Positions 16,613-24,732 of a DNA stretch of 64,000 nt are shown piece after piece; positions within the stretch are counted from its first letter, which is position 1; the number at the start of each line of letters is the position of its first letter. A program made the translations under genes and the position numbers. The stretch is from Actinomadura flavalba DSM 45200 (lineage in GTDB: Bacteria > Actinomycetota > Actinomycetes > Streptosporangiales > Streptosporangiaceae), in contig NZ_KB894104.1 of NCBI RefSeq assembly GCF_000374305.1, forward strand, positions 84,695-148,694, written 5' to 3'. Under the pieces are notes generated by a model that was not told where the DNA came from, searched no databases, and saw nothing but the letters and a program-made list of their open reading frames with translations.

Positions 16613-17515
16613 TCAGGGGTTCACGGCCGGGTCGGTGATGGCGCCCGCCTGGACGTTCCACTTCTCCAGGACCTTCTTGTACGTGCCGTCGTCCAGGAGG
16701 GCCTTGGTCGCGCCCTGGACGGCCTCGGCGAACTTGGCCTGGTCCTTGCCGAGGATGAAGCCGTACGGGGCGGCGTCGTAGATCGAGCCGAGCGTCGCGA
16801 GCTGGTCGCCGGTCTCCTTGACGGCGTACGCGGTGATCGGGGAGTCGGCGAGCATCGCGTCCTCCTTGCCCGACACGACCGCGTTGGTCGCCTGGTCCTG
16901 GCCCTGGTACGGGGAGACCTTGATCTCGGGCTTGCCCGCGTCCTTGCACTTCTTCTGGCGGGCGGGCAGGTCCTCGTCGGCCTGCACGGTGCCCTTCTGC
17001 ACGGCGATGCTCTTGCCGCAGGCGTCGTCGGGGTCGATCCCCGCCGGGTTGCCCTTCTTGGTCGCCCACTGGGTGCCGGCGTTGAAGTAGCTGATCATGG
17101 CGACGGCCTTCTTGCGGTCGTCGTTGATCGTGAAGGACGAGACGCCGACCTCGTACTTGCCGCTCTGCACGCCGGGGACGATGTCGTCGAACTTGCTCGG
17201 CACCCACTCGGTCTTGAGGCCGAGCTTGGCGGCGACCGCGTCGAACAGCTCGCGCTCCCAGCCGATGACGGTCTTGCCGTCGGTGTCGAGGAACTCGTTG
17301 GGCGCGTACGTCGCGTCGACGCCGATGACGATCTTGCCGTCGCTCTTGACGGCGTCCGGGACGAGCCCGGCCAGCCGCGCGTCGGGGCCGCCGGCGGGGG
17401 TGATCGCGTCACCCGCGCCCGATTCCTTCTCACCACAGGCCGACAGGGCGAGGGCGCCCGTCAGCACGAGCGCCGCGGCGGAGATGGCGCGGCGGCGCAG
17501 AGAACCAGTCAGCAC
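16613..17515 (-). CDS. Polar amino-acid ABC transporter, lipoprotein binding protein
   Basis: The 300-residue SBP family 3 protein captures the substrate outside the membrane. The N-terminus (VLTGSLRRRAISAAALVLTGALALSACG) is a lipoprotein signal with lipobox LSAC. The mature part shows KIVIGVDATYAPNEFLDTDGKTVIGWERELFDAVAAKLG and GVSSFTINDDRKKAVAMISYFNAGTQW, standard for the family. GTG at 17515 is supported by GGAGGGGGACCT immediately before it; an upstream in-frame start would spoil the signal peptide. First gene of the four-gene operon. Glutamate, cystine or another polar amino acid are all possible. Confidence 0.92.
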   Translation of the reverse strand: MLTGSLRRRAISAAALVLTGALALSACGEKESGAGDAITPAGGPDARLAGLVPDAVKSDGKIVIGVDATYAPNEFLDTDGKTVIGWERELFDAVAAKLGLKTEWVPSKFDDIVPGVQSGKYEVGVSSFTINDDRKKAVAMISYFNAGTQWATKKGNPAGIDPDDACGKSIAVQKGTVQADEDLPARQKKCKDAGKPEIKVSPYQGQDQATNAVVSGKEDAMLADSPITAYAVKETGDQLATLGSIYDAAPYGFILGKDQAKFAEAVQGATKALLDDGTYKKVLEKWNVQAGAITDPAVNP

Positions 17516-17855
17516 AGGTCCCCCTCCAGATCGGTCCAAGGGATCGCGGGGATCGATCCTCACGTCCCGCCACATGATTCCGGCGTGTAGGTGCAACTCG
17601 GATTAAGGGTGCGAAACGATTCGGACACCAAACCAGCGCTTGACCGCGCCCGGCCACCTGCGCAATCCCGGTCCGCGAGACGGCCACGTGACCGCCGCCA
17701 CCCCGGAGTTCCCCGGGACCTCCGGGCTCGCTGTGGCACAATCGGACAACGGGTGACCCCCGTACGTCGCGAGATGTCCACCCGGTGAGCAGGCACACCA
17801 GTCCTCCACCACGCGGCGGCATCGCCCGGAAACCATTTCACTGACAGGGGTCGCT
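17516..17855. other. Divergent intergenic region, transporter operon and malic enzyme
   Basis: About 340 bases with promoters for both flanking units but no confident -35/-10 pair. An inverted repeat CCCGGAG/CTCCGGG (arms 17702-17708 and 17720-17726, 11-base spacer) lies about 130 bases before the malic enzyme and is a candidate regulator site or hairpin. Short open frames here have no recognisable product. Confidence 0.4.
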
Positions 17856-19046
17856 GTGGCTGCTGAGCCCATTCCCACCGAACCGCACTCACTCGACGAC
17901 GATCCGGCGTTCCGCCTGCACCGCGGCGGCAAGCTGGAGATGCGGTCGACCATCCCGGTCCGCAACGCCGACGACCTCTCCCTGGCCTACACGCCCGGGG
18001 TCGCCCGCGTCTGCACCGCGATCGCCGACCAGCCCGAGCTGGCCTACGACTACACCTGGACGTCCAAGGTCGTCGCCGTCGTGACCGACGGCACCGCCGT
18101 GCTCGGCCTCGGCGACATCGGCCCGGCCGCCTCCATGCCGGTCATGGAGGGCAAGTCGCTGCTCTTCAAGGAGTTCGCCGGCGTCGACTCGGTGCCGATC
18201 GCGCTCGCCACCACCGACACCGACGAGATCATCGAGACCGTCATCCGGCTGGCCCCGAGCTTCGGCGGCATCAACCTGGAGGACATCAGCGCCCCCCGTT
18301 GCTTCGAGATCGAGGACCGGCTCCGCGCCGCCCTCGACATCCCCGTCTTCCACGACGACCAGCACGGCACCGCCATCGTGGCGCTGGCCGCGCTGAAGAA
18401 CGCCGCGCGGTTCGTCGGCAAGCCCCTGTCCGAGCTGCGCGCGGTCGTGGCGGGCGCGGGCGCGTCCGGCATCGCGGTCTCGCAGATCCTCATCGAGGCG
18501 GGCATCGGCGACATCGCTCTGTCCGACAGCAAGGGCCTCATCTACGAGGGCCGCGACGGCCTCAACCCCGTCAAGCAGCGCATCGCCGCGATCACCAACC
18601 GCTCGCTGCGCTCGGGCTCCACCGAGGAGGCGCTGCGCGGCGCCGACGTGTTCATCGGCCTGTCCGGCAGCACCGTCCACGAGGACTGCATCGCGACGAT
18701 GAGCGAGAACGCCATCGTGTTCGCGCTGTCGAACCCGACGCCCGAGGTCCACCCCGAGGTGGCGCGGCGGCACGCCCGCGTCGTCGCGACGGGCCGCAGC
18801 GACTTCCCCAACCAGATCAACAACGTGCTGGCGTTCCCGGGCATCTTCCGGGGCGCGCTGGACGTCCGCGCCCACACGATCACCGAGGGCATGAAGCTCG
18901 CGGCGGCGACGGCGCTGGCCGACATCGTCGGCGACGACCTGTCCGCCGACTACGTCATCCCGAACCCGTTCGACGAGCGGGTCGCCCCGGCGGTCACCGC
19001 AGCGGTCGCCGCGCAGGCGCGGCGGGAGGGCGTGAGCCGGATCTGA
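17856..19046 (+). CDS. NAD(P)-dependent malic enzyme (short bacterial type)
   Basis: Oxidative decarboxylation of malate to pyruvate, linking the TCA cycle to pyruvate. The 396-residue protein has the malic N-domain (AYTPGVARVC, TDGTAVLGLGDIGPAASMPVMEGKSLLFKEFAGVD, INLEDISAPRCFEIEDRL, PVFHDDQHGTA) and NAD-binding domain (VVAGAGASGIAVSQILIEAG, SDSKGLIYEGR, ALSNPTPEVHPE). GTG start with AGGGG 6 bases before it. It lacks the phosphotransacetylase-like extension seen in MaeB. Transcription ends at the strong hairpin just downstream. Confidence 0.94.
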   Translation: MAAEPIPTEPHSLDDDPAFRLHRGGKLEMRSTIPVRNADDLSLAYTPGVARVCTAIADQPELAYDYTWTSKVVAVVTDGTAVLGLGDIGPAASMPVMEGKSLLFKEFAGVDSVPIALATTDTDEIIETVIRLAPSFGGINLEDISAPRCFEIEDRLRAALDIPVFHDDQHGTAIVALAALKNAARFVGKPLSELRAVVAGAGASGIAVSQILIEAGIGDIALSDSKGLIYEGRDGLNPVKQRIAAITNRSLRSGSTEEALRGADVFIGLSGSTVHEDCIATMSENAIVFALSNPTPEVHPEVARRHARVVATGRSDFPNQINNVLAFPGIFRGALDVRAHTITEGMKLAAATALADIVGDDLSADYVIPNPFDERVAPAVTAAVAAQARREGVSRI

Positions 19047-19060
19047 TCCCGGTGTGACTC

Positions 19061-19097
19061 GGCCCGCGTCCCGGTTCCCGGGACGCGGGCCTTTTTT
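19061..19097 (+). terminator. Rho-independent terminator of malic enzyme gene
   Basis: A perfect 14-base stem (GGCCCGCGTCCCGG with its complement), 3-base loop and six T residues, starting 15 bases after the stop codon. Confidence 0.95.
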
Positions 19098-19281
19098 CTC
19101 CCATTGCCGACAGAACCTCTAAATTGCCCGCGAAACCGATGTACGGCCGCATGATCTCCCGAGTGGGACTCCCAGGAAACGACGTTCTTGCGGCACAACA
19201 GGTGTCATACTCGCCACGGGGGAATGGGATGAGCGCAGACCGGGACGAACGGCGCGCCGAGACGAACTCGCGGGAGTGATC

Positions 19282-19776
19282 GTGGACCTCTCCTCCTACG
19301 CCGACCTCGCGCTGGGTCTCGTCAACACCGGCGCCGGCGGGCACGACGCCCTGCGCGACCTCGACGGGCTGCGCGCCGTCCTCGCGCTGCACCCGCACTT
19401 CGGCGGGCGCGTCCTGCAACGCGACCTCGGCACCATGCGCGAGCTGCGCGACCAGATCCGGGAGATCTTCGCCGCCGCCGCGCGCGGCGACGACGAACGC
19501 GCCGTCGACCGGCTCAACGCGATGCTCATCCAGCACCCCGTCCACCCGCAGATCAGCGGGCACGACGGGCAGAACTGGCACCTGCACCTCAACGAGAGCG
19601 GCTCGGCGCCCGACATGTACGCGGCGCGCGCCGCGATGGGCCTCGCCGTCAAGATCAACCAGACGGGTCTGCACTGCTTCGGCCTCTGCACCGCCGACGG
19701 CTGCGACCGCGCCTACTTCGGCACCGGCGACGACCACCGCCGTGACCACTGCCCGTCGCACGTCACGGTGGCGTGA
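19282..19776 (+). CDS. CGNR zinc-finger protein (ABATE domain)
   Basis: A 164-residue predicted stress-related transcription regulator. An N-terminal ABATE-like helical domain (LALGLVNTGAGGHDALRDLDGL, MRELRDQIREIF) is followed by a C-terminal CGNR-type finger with four ligands around FGLCTADGCDRAYFGTGDDHRRDHCPSHV, although the usual CGN tripeptide motif is altered to DHCPSH. GTG at 19282 follows GGGAG by 5 bases; an in-frame GTG at 19276 overlaps that site. The 3' end overlaps sodX by 14 bases tail to tail. Confidence 0.8.
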   Translation: MDLSSYADLALGLVNTGAGGHDALRDLDGLRAVLALHPHFGGRVLQRDLGTMRELRDQIREIFAAAARGDDERAVDRLNAMLIQHPVHPQISGHDGQNWHLHLNESGSAPDMYAARAAMGLAVKINQTGLHCFGLCTADGCDRAYFGTGDDHRRDHCPSHVTVA

Positions 19777-20098
19777 CGTCGGCGCGCAGCCGGAGCGGCC
19801 ACACGACGCGCCCGACGACGCGGTCATCGGGGACGGCGCCGTAGTCCCACGAGTCGCGGCGGCCCGGGGCCGCCTGGTTGTCGCTCTCCAGCCACCAGCC
19901 GCCGCCGTCGCGGAACGCGGCCCGCTTCACGATCAGCAGCTCCGCCTCGCCCGGGGGCCGCGCGACGACGACGTCACCGGCCGCGACGCGCCCGCCGTAC
20001 AGCACCAGCAGCCACGTCCCCGGCCGCAGCGCGGGCAGCATCGACTCCCCCCGCACCCGCGCCGGCCCGACGGCCCGGCGCGGCTTCGGCCAGTTCAT
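19763..20098 (-). CDS. sodX: Nickel superoxide dismutase maturation protease (S24/S26 peptidase)
   Basis: Removes the N-terminal propeptide of nickel SOD so that His1 and the Ni hook are exposed. The 111-residue protein is a minimal signal-peptidase-like fold with the catalytic Ser in RGESMLPALRPG and the Lys in LLIVKRAAF, plus the DNQAAPGRRDSWDYGAV segment typical of this peptidase group. No membrane anchor is visible. It is divergent from sodN, separated by about 150 bases, the usual arrangement in actinomycetes. Confidence 0.92.
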   Translation of the reverse strand: MNWPKPRRAVGPARVRGESMLPALRPGTWLLVLYGGRVAAGDVVVARPPGEAELLIVKRAAFRDGGGWWLESDNQAAPGRRDSWDYGAVPDDRVVGRVVWPLRLRADVTPP

Positions 20099-20250
20099 CG
20101 CCCCACTCTCGCATGATCCGCGTCCCAGCGGTCACAGGAACCCCAGGGGCTTAGGACGGAAGACCGAGTGCCCTGGCCGGACCGGCCGGGGTTGATCAGA
20201 GTAGTGTCGGAGCCCTGAGCATGATCCGTGACAAGGGAAGGGATTCTCAG

Positions 20251-20658
20251 GTGTTCGTCAACCTTCTGCGCCGCGCGACCACGGTCTCCGCGCACTGCGA
20301 CCTGCCGTGCGGCGTCTACGACCCGGCGCAGGCCCGGATCGAGGCCGAGTCGGTCAAGGCGATCCTGGAGAAGTACGCGGCCAACGACGATCCGGCCTTC
20401 CGCGAGAGGGCCATCGTCATCAAGGAGCAGCGCTCCGACCTGGTCAAGCACCACCTGTGGGTGCTCTGGACGGACTACTTCAAGCCGCCGCACTTCGAGA
20501 AGTACCCGCAGCTCCACCAGCTCTTCAACGAGGCCACCAAGCTCGCGGGCGGCGGAGGCGGCACCAAGTCCAGCCTCGACGTCAAGGTCGCCGACGACCT
20601 CCTGGCCAAGATCCAGGAGATCTCGGACATCTTCTGGGAGACCAAGAAGGCCGCCTGA
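20251..20658 (+). CDS. sodN: Nickel superoxide dismutase
   Basis: Dismutates superoxide with a Ni centre; cytoplasmic homohexamer in Streptomyces. From the GTG at 20251 the protein has a 14-residue propeptide (VFVNLLRRATTVSA) and then the invariant Ni hook HCDLPCGVY, providing His1, Cys2 and Cys6. The mature length is 121 residues. HLWVLWTDYFKPPHFEKYP is also characteristic. A longer ATG start at 20221 is possible but would give a propeptide of 24 residues; the 14-residue one matches known family members. Processing depends on the adjacent sodX product. Nickel-responsive repression by Nur is known in Streptomyces but no site is clear here. Confidence 0.96.
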   Translation: MFVNLLRRATTVSAHCDLPCGVYDPAQARIEAESVKAILEKYAANDDPAFRERAIVIKEQRSDLVKHHLWVLWTDYFKPPHFEKYPQLHQLFNEATKLAGGGGGTKSSLDVKVADDLLAKIQEISDIFWETKKAA

Positions 20659-20674
20659 CCCATCGCGCCACCAG

Positions 20675-20701
20675 GCCCGTCCCGCACCAGGGGCGGGCTT
20701 T
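20675..20701 (+). terminator. Probable terminator after sodN
   Basis: GCCCGTCCC pairs with GGGGCGGGC (one G-T pair) across a 6-base loop, followed by a short TTT. Located 17 bases after the sodN stop. Confidence 0.55.
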
Positions 20702-20732
20702 CGGCTCTCCGGGAGCGTTTAGCCTGGCGGGC

Positions 20733-21206
20733 ATGATCCGTACCGCCGCCCCCGACGACGTTCCGACGATCCACCGGCTCATCCGTGACCTCGCCGCCTA
20801 CGAGCGGGTGCCGCACGAGGTCGTCGCCACCGAGGACGACCTGCGCGCGCACCTGTTCGGGCCCGCGCCCGCGCTGTTCGGGCTCATCGCCGAGCAGGAC
20901 GGCGAGACCGTCGGTTTCGCCCTCTGGTTCCTGACCTATTCGACGTGGCTGGGGCGGCACGGCATCCACCTGGAGGACCTGTACGTGCGGCCCGAGGCGC
21001 GCGGCGGCGGGCACGGCCGGGCGCTGCTGGCCGAGCTGGCGCGGATCGCCGACGAGCGCGGCTACGGGCGCGTCGAATGGGCCGTGCTGAACTGGAACGA
21101 TCCCGCCATCGGCTTCTACGAGGCGCTCGGCGCCACCCGTCAGGACGAGTGGTCCGTCTACCGGCTGACCGGCGAGACGCTTCGGCGCGTCGCCAAGGAG
21201 GCGTGA
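20733..21206 (+). CDS. GNAT-family N-acetyltransferase (diamine acetyltransferase-like)
   Basis: A 157-residue acetyl-CoA-dependent acetyltransferase. Its start MIRTAAPDDVPTIHRLIRDLAAYERVPHEV, the HLEDLYVRPEARGGGHGRALLAELA acetyl-CoA loop and the C-terminal VLNWNDPAIGFYEALGATR resemble the spermidine/spermine (SAT1-like) branch. TAGCCT ends 7 bases before the ATG, suggesting its own leaderless transcript after the sodN terminator. Acceptor unproven. Confidence 0.87.
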   Translation: MIRTAAPDDVPTIHRLIRDLAAYERVPHEVVATEDDLRAHLFGPAPALFGLIAEQDGETVGFALWFLTYSTWLGRHGIHLEDLYVRPEARGGGHGRALLAELARIADERGYGRVEWAVLNWNDPAIGFYEALGATRQDEWSVYRLTGETLRRVAKEA

Positions 21207-21351
21207 CGTTTTTCTCGTCTCACGGAGGTTTACGTCCGGACGATTCACCCCGTCGCGGACATCGCCCCGAAAGCCGTGCGCGCCGCAGGCTCGTTCGGGG
21301 CCCCGGGCGCGGTAGTTTCGATGGCAGCGGGACCATCCCACGAGGAGTGAC

Positions 21352-21783
21352 GTGACCGAGGAAACCGCCGCCATGGCGGCCAGTACGAAGGTGTCCGTGC
21401 GTGACGTCGTGACGGTGAAGCTGCCGGCCGCCGGGGCGTACCTGTCGGTGCTGCGCACGGCGACGGCGGGGCTCGCCGCCCGGCTCGACTTCACGCTGGA
21501 CGAGATCGAGGACCTGCGCATCGCCGTCGACGAGGCGTGCGCGATGCTGCTTCCCCAGGCCGTGCCCGGCACGGACCTCACCTGCGAGTTCGAACTGCAC
21601 GACGAGGCGATGAGCATCGCCGTGTCTGTCCTCACGGTCGACGGCGGCGAGCCCAGCCGCGACACGTTCGCCTGGACCGTCCTGTCGTCGCTCGCCGGCG
21701 AGGTCGACGCCAAGGCAGGGCCGGACGACAGGGTGACCGTGACGCTGCAGAAGCGCCGCGGCGGCGCGGCGGGGGCCCCGTGA
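21352..21783 (+). CDS. RsbW-type anti-sigma factor (serine kinase fold)
   Basis: A 143-residue GHKL ATPase-fold protein predicted to bind and hold the adjacent sigma factor. Visible parts: SVRDVVTVKLPAAGAYLSVLRTATAGLAARLDFTLDEIEDLRIAVDEACAMLL (N-box region) and the C-terminal beta strands. GTG at 21352 follows GAGGAG. Its stop overlaps the sigma-factor start (GTGA), the classic coupled anti-sigma/sigma arrangement. No anti-anti-sigma gene is adjacent, so the partner switch must be completed from elsewhere. Confidence 0.9.
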   Translation: MTEETAAMAASTKVSVRDVVTVKLPAAGAYLSVLRTATAGLAARLDFTLDEIEDLRIAVDEACAMLLPQAVPGTDLTCEFELHDEAMSIAVSVLTVDGGEPSRDTFAWTVLSSLAGEVDAKAGPDDRVTVTLQKRRGGAAGAP

Positions 21784-22598
21784 CGGAGAAGACGACGGTG
21801 GCCGGCACCAGCACCGGCAGCGAGCGCAACGACAGCGCGGTCCCCGACCGCGCCCGGGCCCGAGGGCTGTTCGAGCGCCTCGCCGAACTGCCCGAGGGCG
21901 ATCCCGAACGCCAGCGCATCCGCGACGAGCTCGTCGAGCTGCACCTGCCGCTCGTCGAGTACCTGGCGCGCCGGTTCCGCAACCGCGGCGAGTGGCTCGA
22001 CGACCTCATCCAGGTCGCCACGATCGGGCTGATCAAGTCGATCGACCGGTTCGACCTCGGCCGCGGCGTGGAGTTCTCCACCTACGCCACGCCCACGATC
22101 GTCGGCGAGATCAAGCGGCACTTCCGCGACAAGGGCTGGGCGGTCCGCGTGCCGCGCCGCCTCCAGGAGCTGAAGCTGTCGCTCACCAAGGCGATCAGCG
22201 ACCTCGCGCAGCGCGAGGGCCGGGCGCCCACGGTCAGCGAGCTGGCCAAGCACCTCCAGATGACCGAGGAGGAGGTGCTGGAGGGCCTGGAGTCCGCCAA
22301 CGCCTACTCGACGGTCTCGCTGGACGCGCCCGACTCCGGCGACGAGGACGCGCCCGCCGTGGCCGACTCGCTCGGCATGATCGACGAGTCGCTGGAGGGC
22401 GTCGAGTACCGCGAGTCGCTGAAGCCGCTGCTGGAGAAGCTTCCGGCCCGCGAGAAGAAGATCCTGCTGCTGCGCTTCTTCGGCAACATGACGCAGTCGC
22501 AGATCGCCGCCGAGCTCGGCATCTCCCAGATGCACGTGTCCCGGCTACTGGCCCGCACGCTCGCGCAACTCCGCGACGGTCTCACCGCCGACGAGTAG
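21780..22598 (+). CDS. Alternative sigma factor, SigB/SigF/SigG family
   Basis: A general-stress or developmental sigma factor of 272 residues. Region 2 is LVEYLARRFRNRGEWLDDLIQVATIGLIKSIDRFDLGRGVEFSTYATPTIVGEIKRHFRDKGWAVRVPRRLQEL, region 3 follows (APTVSELAKHLQMTEEEVLEGLES) and region 4 ends with QSQIAAELGISQMHVSRLLARTLAQLR. The start is the GTG overlapping the rsbW stop, so synthesis is coupled to its antagonist. A strong hairpin follows the stop. Many actinomycetes carry several paralogues, so I do not assign a letter. Confidence 0.94.
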   Translation: MTEKTTVAGTSTGSERNDSAVPDRARARGLFERLAELPEGDPERQRIRDELVELHLPLVEYLARRFRNRGEWLDDLIQVATIGLIKSIDRFDLGRGVEFSTYATPTIVGEIKRHFRDKGWAVRVPRRLQELKLSLTKAISDLAQREGRAPTVSELAKHLQMTEEEVLEGLESANAYSTVSLDAPDSGDEDAPAVADSLGMIDESLEGVEYRESLKPLLEKLPAREKKILLLRFFGNMTQSQIAAELGISQMHVSRLLARTLAQLRDGLTADE

Positions 22599-22606
22599 AC
22601 GACGCG

Positions 22607-22639
22607 ACGGCCCCCCGGACGATCCCGGGGGGCCGTTTC
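22607..22639 (+). terminator. Terminator after the SigB/F gene
   Basis: Perfect 12-base stem (ACGGCCCCCCGG and complement) with a 6-base loop followed by TTT, 8 bases after the stop. Confidence 0.8.
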
Positions 22640-22649
22640 GCGTGTGGGG

Positions 22650-23045
22650 TCAGGCGTCCTCGCGCTCGAAGTCGCGGGCGAGCCACGCCGTGCTGGGCGG
22701 GCTCAGCACCAGGACGAGCGCGGCGACCGCGACGACGCCGAGCGGCACGGCGATCAGCGGCTGCTCGCTCTGCCACAGCGACCACGCGACCGGCAGGCAG
22801 AAGAGCTGCGTGAGGACGGCGGGCGCGCGGCTGCGCGCGTCGCCGAGCAGCAGCCCGCGCGCGACCACGAGCATGCCGGCGCCGCCCGCGAGGGCCAGCA
22901 CGGTGACGCCGATCGCGCTGACCGGGTCGACGGCGAGGCCGAGCGCGGTCTCGACGCCGACGAAGACCCCGCCGCCCACGGCGACGAGCCCCTGGAGCCC
23001 GACGAGCACGGCGGCGGCGAGCACGGTGGCGGGACGCTTGGACAC
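22650..23045 (-). CDS. Small four-helix membrane protein, unknown function
   Basis: A 131-residue protein with four hydrophobic helices: TVLAAAVLVGLQGLVAVGGGVFVGV, IGVTVLALAGGAGMLVVARGLLL, a helix around APAVLTQLFCLPVAWSLW, and PLIAVPLGVVAVAALVLVLSP, ending in an acidic tail. I know similar unnamed proteins in actinomycetes but no function. GTG at 23045 (VSKRPATV) is chosen because the first helix begins shortly after; longer in-frame starts add only a charged stretch. Confidence 0.75.
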   Translation of the reverse strand: MSKRPATVLAAAVLVGLQGLVAVGGGVFVGVETALGLAVDPVSAIGVTVLALAGGAGMLVVARGLLLGDARSRAPAVLTQLFCLPVAWSLWQSEQPLIAVPLGVVAVAALVLVLSPPSTAWLARDFEREDA

Positions 23046-23137
23046 GGTCCCGACCCTACTGCGTCGCCCCACCTGCCGTTCCCCGGCTCCCACCCCGGCA
23101 TGGGGTTGGCCTGTCCAACGGTGGATACGCTGACGCC

Positions 23138-24079
23138 GTGCGCGCCATGCTGATCGCCAACCCCAAGGCGACCTCCACCTCCCGGCGGGCCCGGGACACG
23201 CTCGTCCGGGCCTTCGCGGGCGATCTCGACCTCGTGCTGGCCGAGACCGGGCACCGGGGGCACGCCACCGAGCTGGCGCGCGAGGCGGTGCGGCGCGGTT
23301 TCGACGTCGTCATCGCGCTGGGCGGCGACGGCACCGTCAACGAGGCCGTCAACGGGCTGCTCGCCGACGGCCCCGGGGACGGGCTGCCCGCGCTGGCGGT
23401 GCTCCCGTCGGGCAGCGCGAACGTGTTCGCGCGGGCGCTCGGCCTGCCCGGCGACGCGCTGGGCGCGACGCGGGCGGTGCTGGAGGCGCTGCGCGCGGGC
23501 CGGTACCGCACGGTGGGGCTCGGCACCGCGTCCCTTCCCGACGGCGGCGAACGGTACTTCACCTTCTGCGCGGGCGTCGGCGTGGACGCCGAAGTGGTGC
23601 GCGAGGTCGAACGGCGGCGGCGGGCCGGACTGCGCGCCGATCCGTCGCTCTATGTGCGCACGGCGCTGCGCCATTTGGCGACCGGAACGGATCGGCGCCG
23701 TCCGGCGCTCACGATCGAGACGCCGGGCCGTCCGCCGATTCCGGGAGTGTTCTTCGCTTTCGTCTCCAACACCACGCCGTGGACGTTCCTCGGTCCCCTT
23801 CCGCTGAATCCGAGCCCGCGCGCGTCGTTCACGCTCGGCCTCGACGTGTTCGGGATGCGGTCGATGGCACTGCGTCCGTTCGCGTTCGCGGCGGCGCAGA
23901 TGCTCGCGCCGCGCGACCGGCCGGTGCGGGGATCGCGCGTGGTGGACGTGCACGACGCGGCGGAGGTCACGGTGCGTGCGGAACGGCCGATGGCGTTCCA
24001 GCTCGACGGCGACTACCTGGGCGAACAGTCCGCGATCACGTTCCGTTCGGTTCCGAAGGCGATACGCATCGTCATATGA
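23138..24079 (+). CDS. Diacylglycerol kinase-family lipid kinase
   Basis: Predicted ATP-dependent kinase of diacylglycerol or a related lipid. The 313-residue protein has the catalytic VVIALGGDGTVNEAVNGLL (GGDGT) and VLPSGSANVFARALGLP motifs, LLIANPKA-like start (MLIANPKATSTS) and the C-terminal beta domain. A TACGCT hexamer ends 6 bases before the GTG, so the mRNA is probably leaderless. Stands alone, upstream of whiB1. Confidence 0.9.
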   Translation: MRAMLIANPKATSTSRRARDTLVRAFAGDLDLVLAETGHRGHATELAREAVRRGFDVVIALGGDGTVNEAVNGLLADGPGDGLPALAVLPSGSANVFARALGLPGDALGATRAVLEALRAGRYRTVGLGTASLPDGGERYFTFCAGVGVDAEVVREVERRRRAGLRADPSLYVRTALRHLATGTDRRRPALTIETPGRPPIPGVFFAFVSNTTPWTFLGPLPLNPSPRASFTLGLDVFGMRSMALRPFAFAAAQMLAPRDRPVRGSRVVDVHDAAEVTVRAERPMAFQLDGDYLGEQSAITFRSVPKAIRIVI

Positions 24080-24129
24080 CGCACGTCACGGTATGTGTTT
24101 ACGGGAAAGCAACACCCCGGACCCGCCAC

Positions 24130-24145
24130 TGTGACACATGCGACA
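24130..24145. promoter_or_regulatory. Weaker CRP-like site, distal
   Basis: TGTGA, six bases, then CGACA: 8 of 10 consensus bases of the CRP/FNR site. It lies 235 bases before whiB1 and could be an auxiliary site or chance. Confidence 0.3.
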
Positions 24146-24315
24146 CCCAACCCTTGAGAAACACTTCTCCGAGGTCTTGCGTCCCTCTCGGTGCCCCTGA
24201 CAGGCTCAAAGAGCGTCGGCCGAACGGGATTCAACGCCGCTGTCCCGGGAACGGAACCGTCGCCGCCGAACAATCCACCTGACCAAATCTTTTGCGTCTC
24301 GGGGTGTTCGCGACA

Positions 24316-24331
24316 TGTGAAACCGTTCACA
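24316..24331. promoter_or_regulatory. Perfect CRP-type binding site before whiB1
   Basis: TGTGA-AACCGT-TCACA matches all ten conserved positions of the CRP consensus. It is centred about 49 bases before the whiB1 start codon. In M. tuberculosis the cAMP receptor protein controls whiB1 through such sites; the same control here is inference. No confident -10 is visible downstream. Confidence 0.75.
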
Positions 24332-24372
24332 AGTTGAGTGTCTTGCACCACCGCGACGAAGGAGTGGACCGC

Positions 24373-24633
24373 ATGGACTGGCGCCACCGCGCTGCCTGCC
24401 GTGACGTGGACCCCGAGCTTTTCTTCCCCATCGGAAACACCGGGCCCGCGCTGTTGCAGATCGAAGAGGCCAAGCAGGTGTGCCGTCGCTGCACCGTCAC
24501 CGACGCGTGCCTGCGCTGGGCGCTGGAGTCCGGCCAGGACTCGGGCGTCTGGGGCGGCATGGGCGAGGACGAGCGCCGCGCCGTCAAGCGCCGCGCCGCC
24601 CGCGCCCGCTCCCGGGCCGCCGCCGGGCTCTGA
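24373..24633 (+). CDS. whiB1: WhiB1/WblE-type [4Fe-4S] transcription regulator
   Basis: An 86-residue Wbl protein binding an O2/NO-sensitive [4Fe-4S] cluster through Cys9, Cys37, Cys40 and Cys46, spaced exactly as in M. tuberculosis WhiB1. The opening MDWRHRAACRDVDPELFFPIGN, the GVWGGM turn and the basic tail (KRRAARARSRAA) complete the family pattern. GGAGTGG precedes the ATG. The gene is convergent with the pdtaS-like kinase, as whiB1 (Rv3219) is with Rv3220c. An essential developmental/redox regulator in relatives. Confidence 0.96.
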   Translation: MDWRHRAACRDVDPELFFPIGNTGPALLQIEEAKQVCRRCTVTDACLRWALESGQDSGVWGGMGEDERRAVKRRAARARSRAAAGL

Positions 24634-24692
24634 CCGGCGGGGCACCGCCTCCGAACCTCCCCGGCCGGAGAGCACGCCCCGCCGCACCGTTC

Positions 24693-24720
24693 CGAGCGCC
24701 TCCCCCGCGGGAGGCGCTCG
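24693..24720. terminator. Bidirectional hairpin between whiB1 and pdtaS
   Basis: Perfect 12-base stem CGAGCGCCTCCC with its complement and a 4-base loop, between two convergent genes. No T-tract, so termination efficiency is uncertain. Confidence 0.6.
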
Positions 24721-24732
24721 CGGCGTCTCCGG

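Noticed and set aside
17430..17822. Short minus-strand frames between the transporter operon and malic enzyme
   Set aside because: No family features, no ribosome site, and they overlap the signal-peptide region of the binding protein.
19201..19211. Extended -10 promoter (TG-T-CATACT) before the CGNR gene
   Set aside because: No -35 box at suitable spacing; too weak to annotate.
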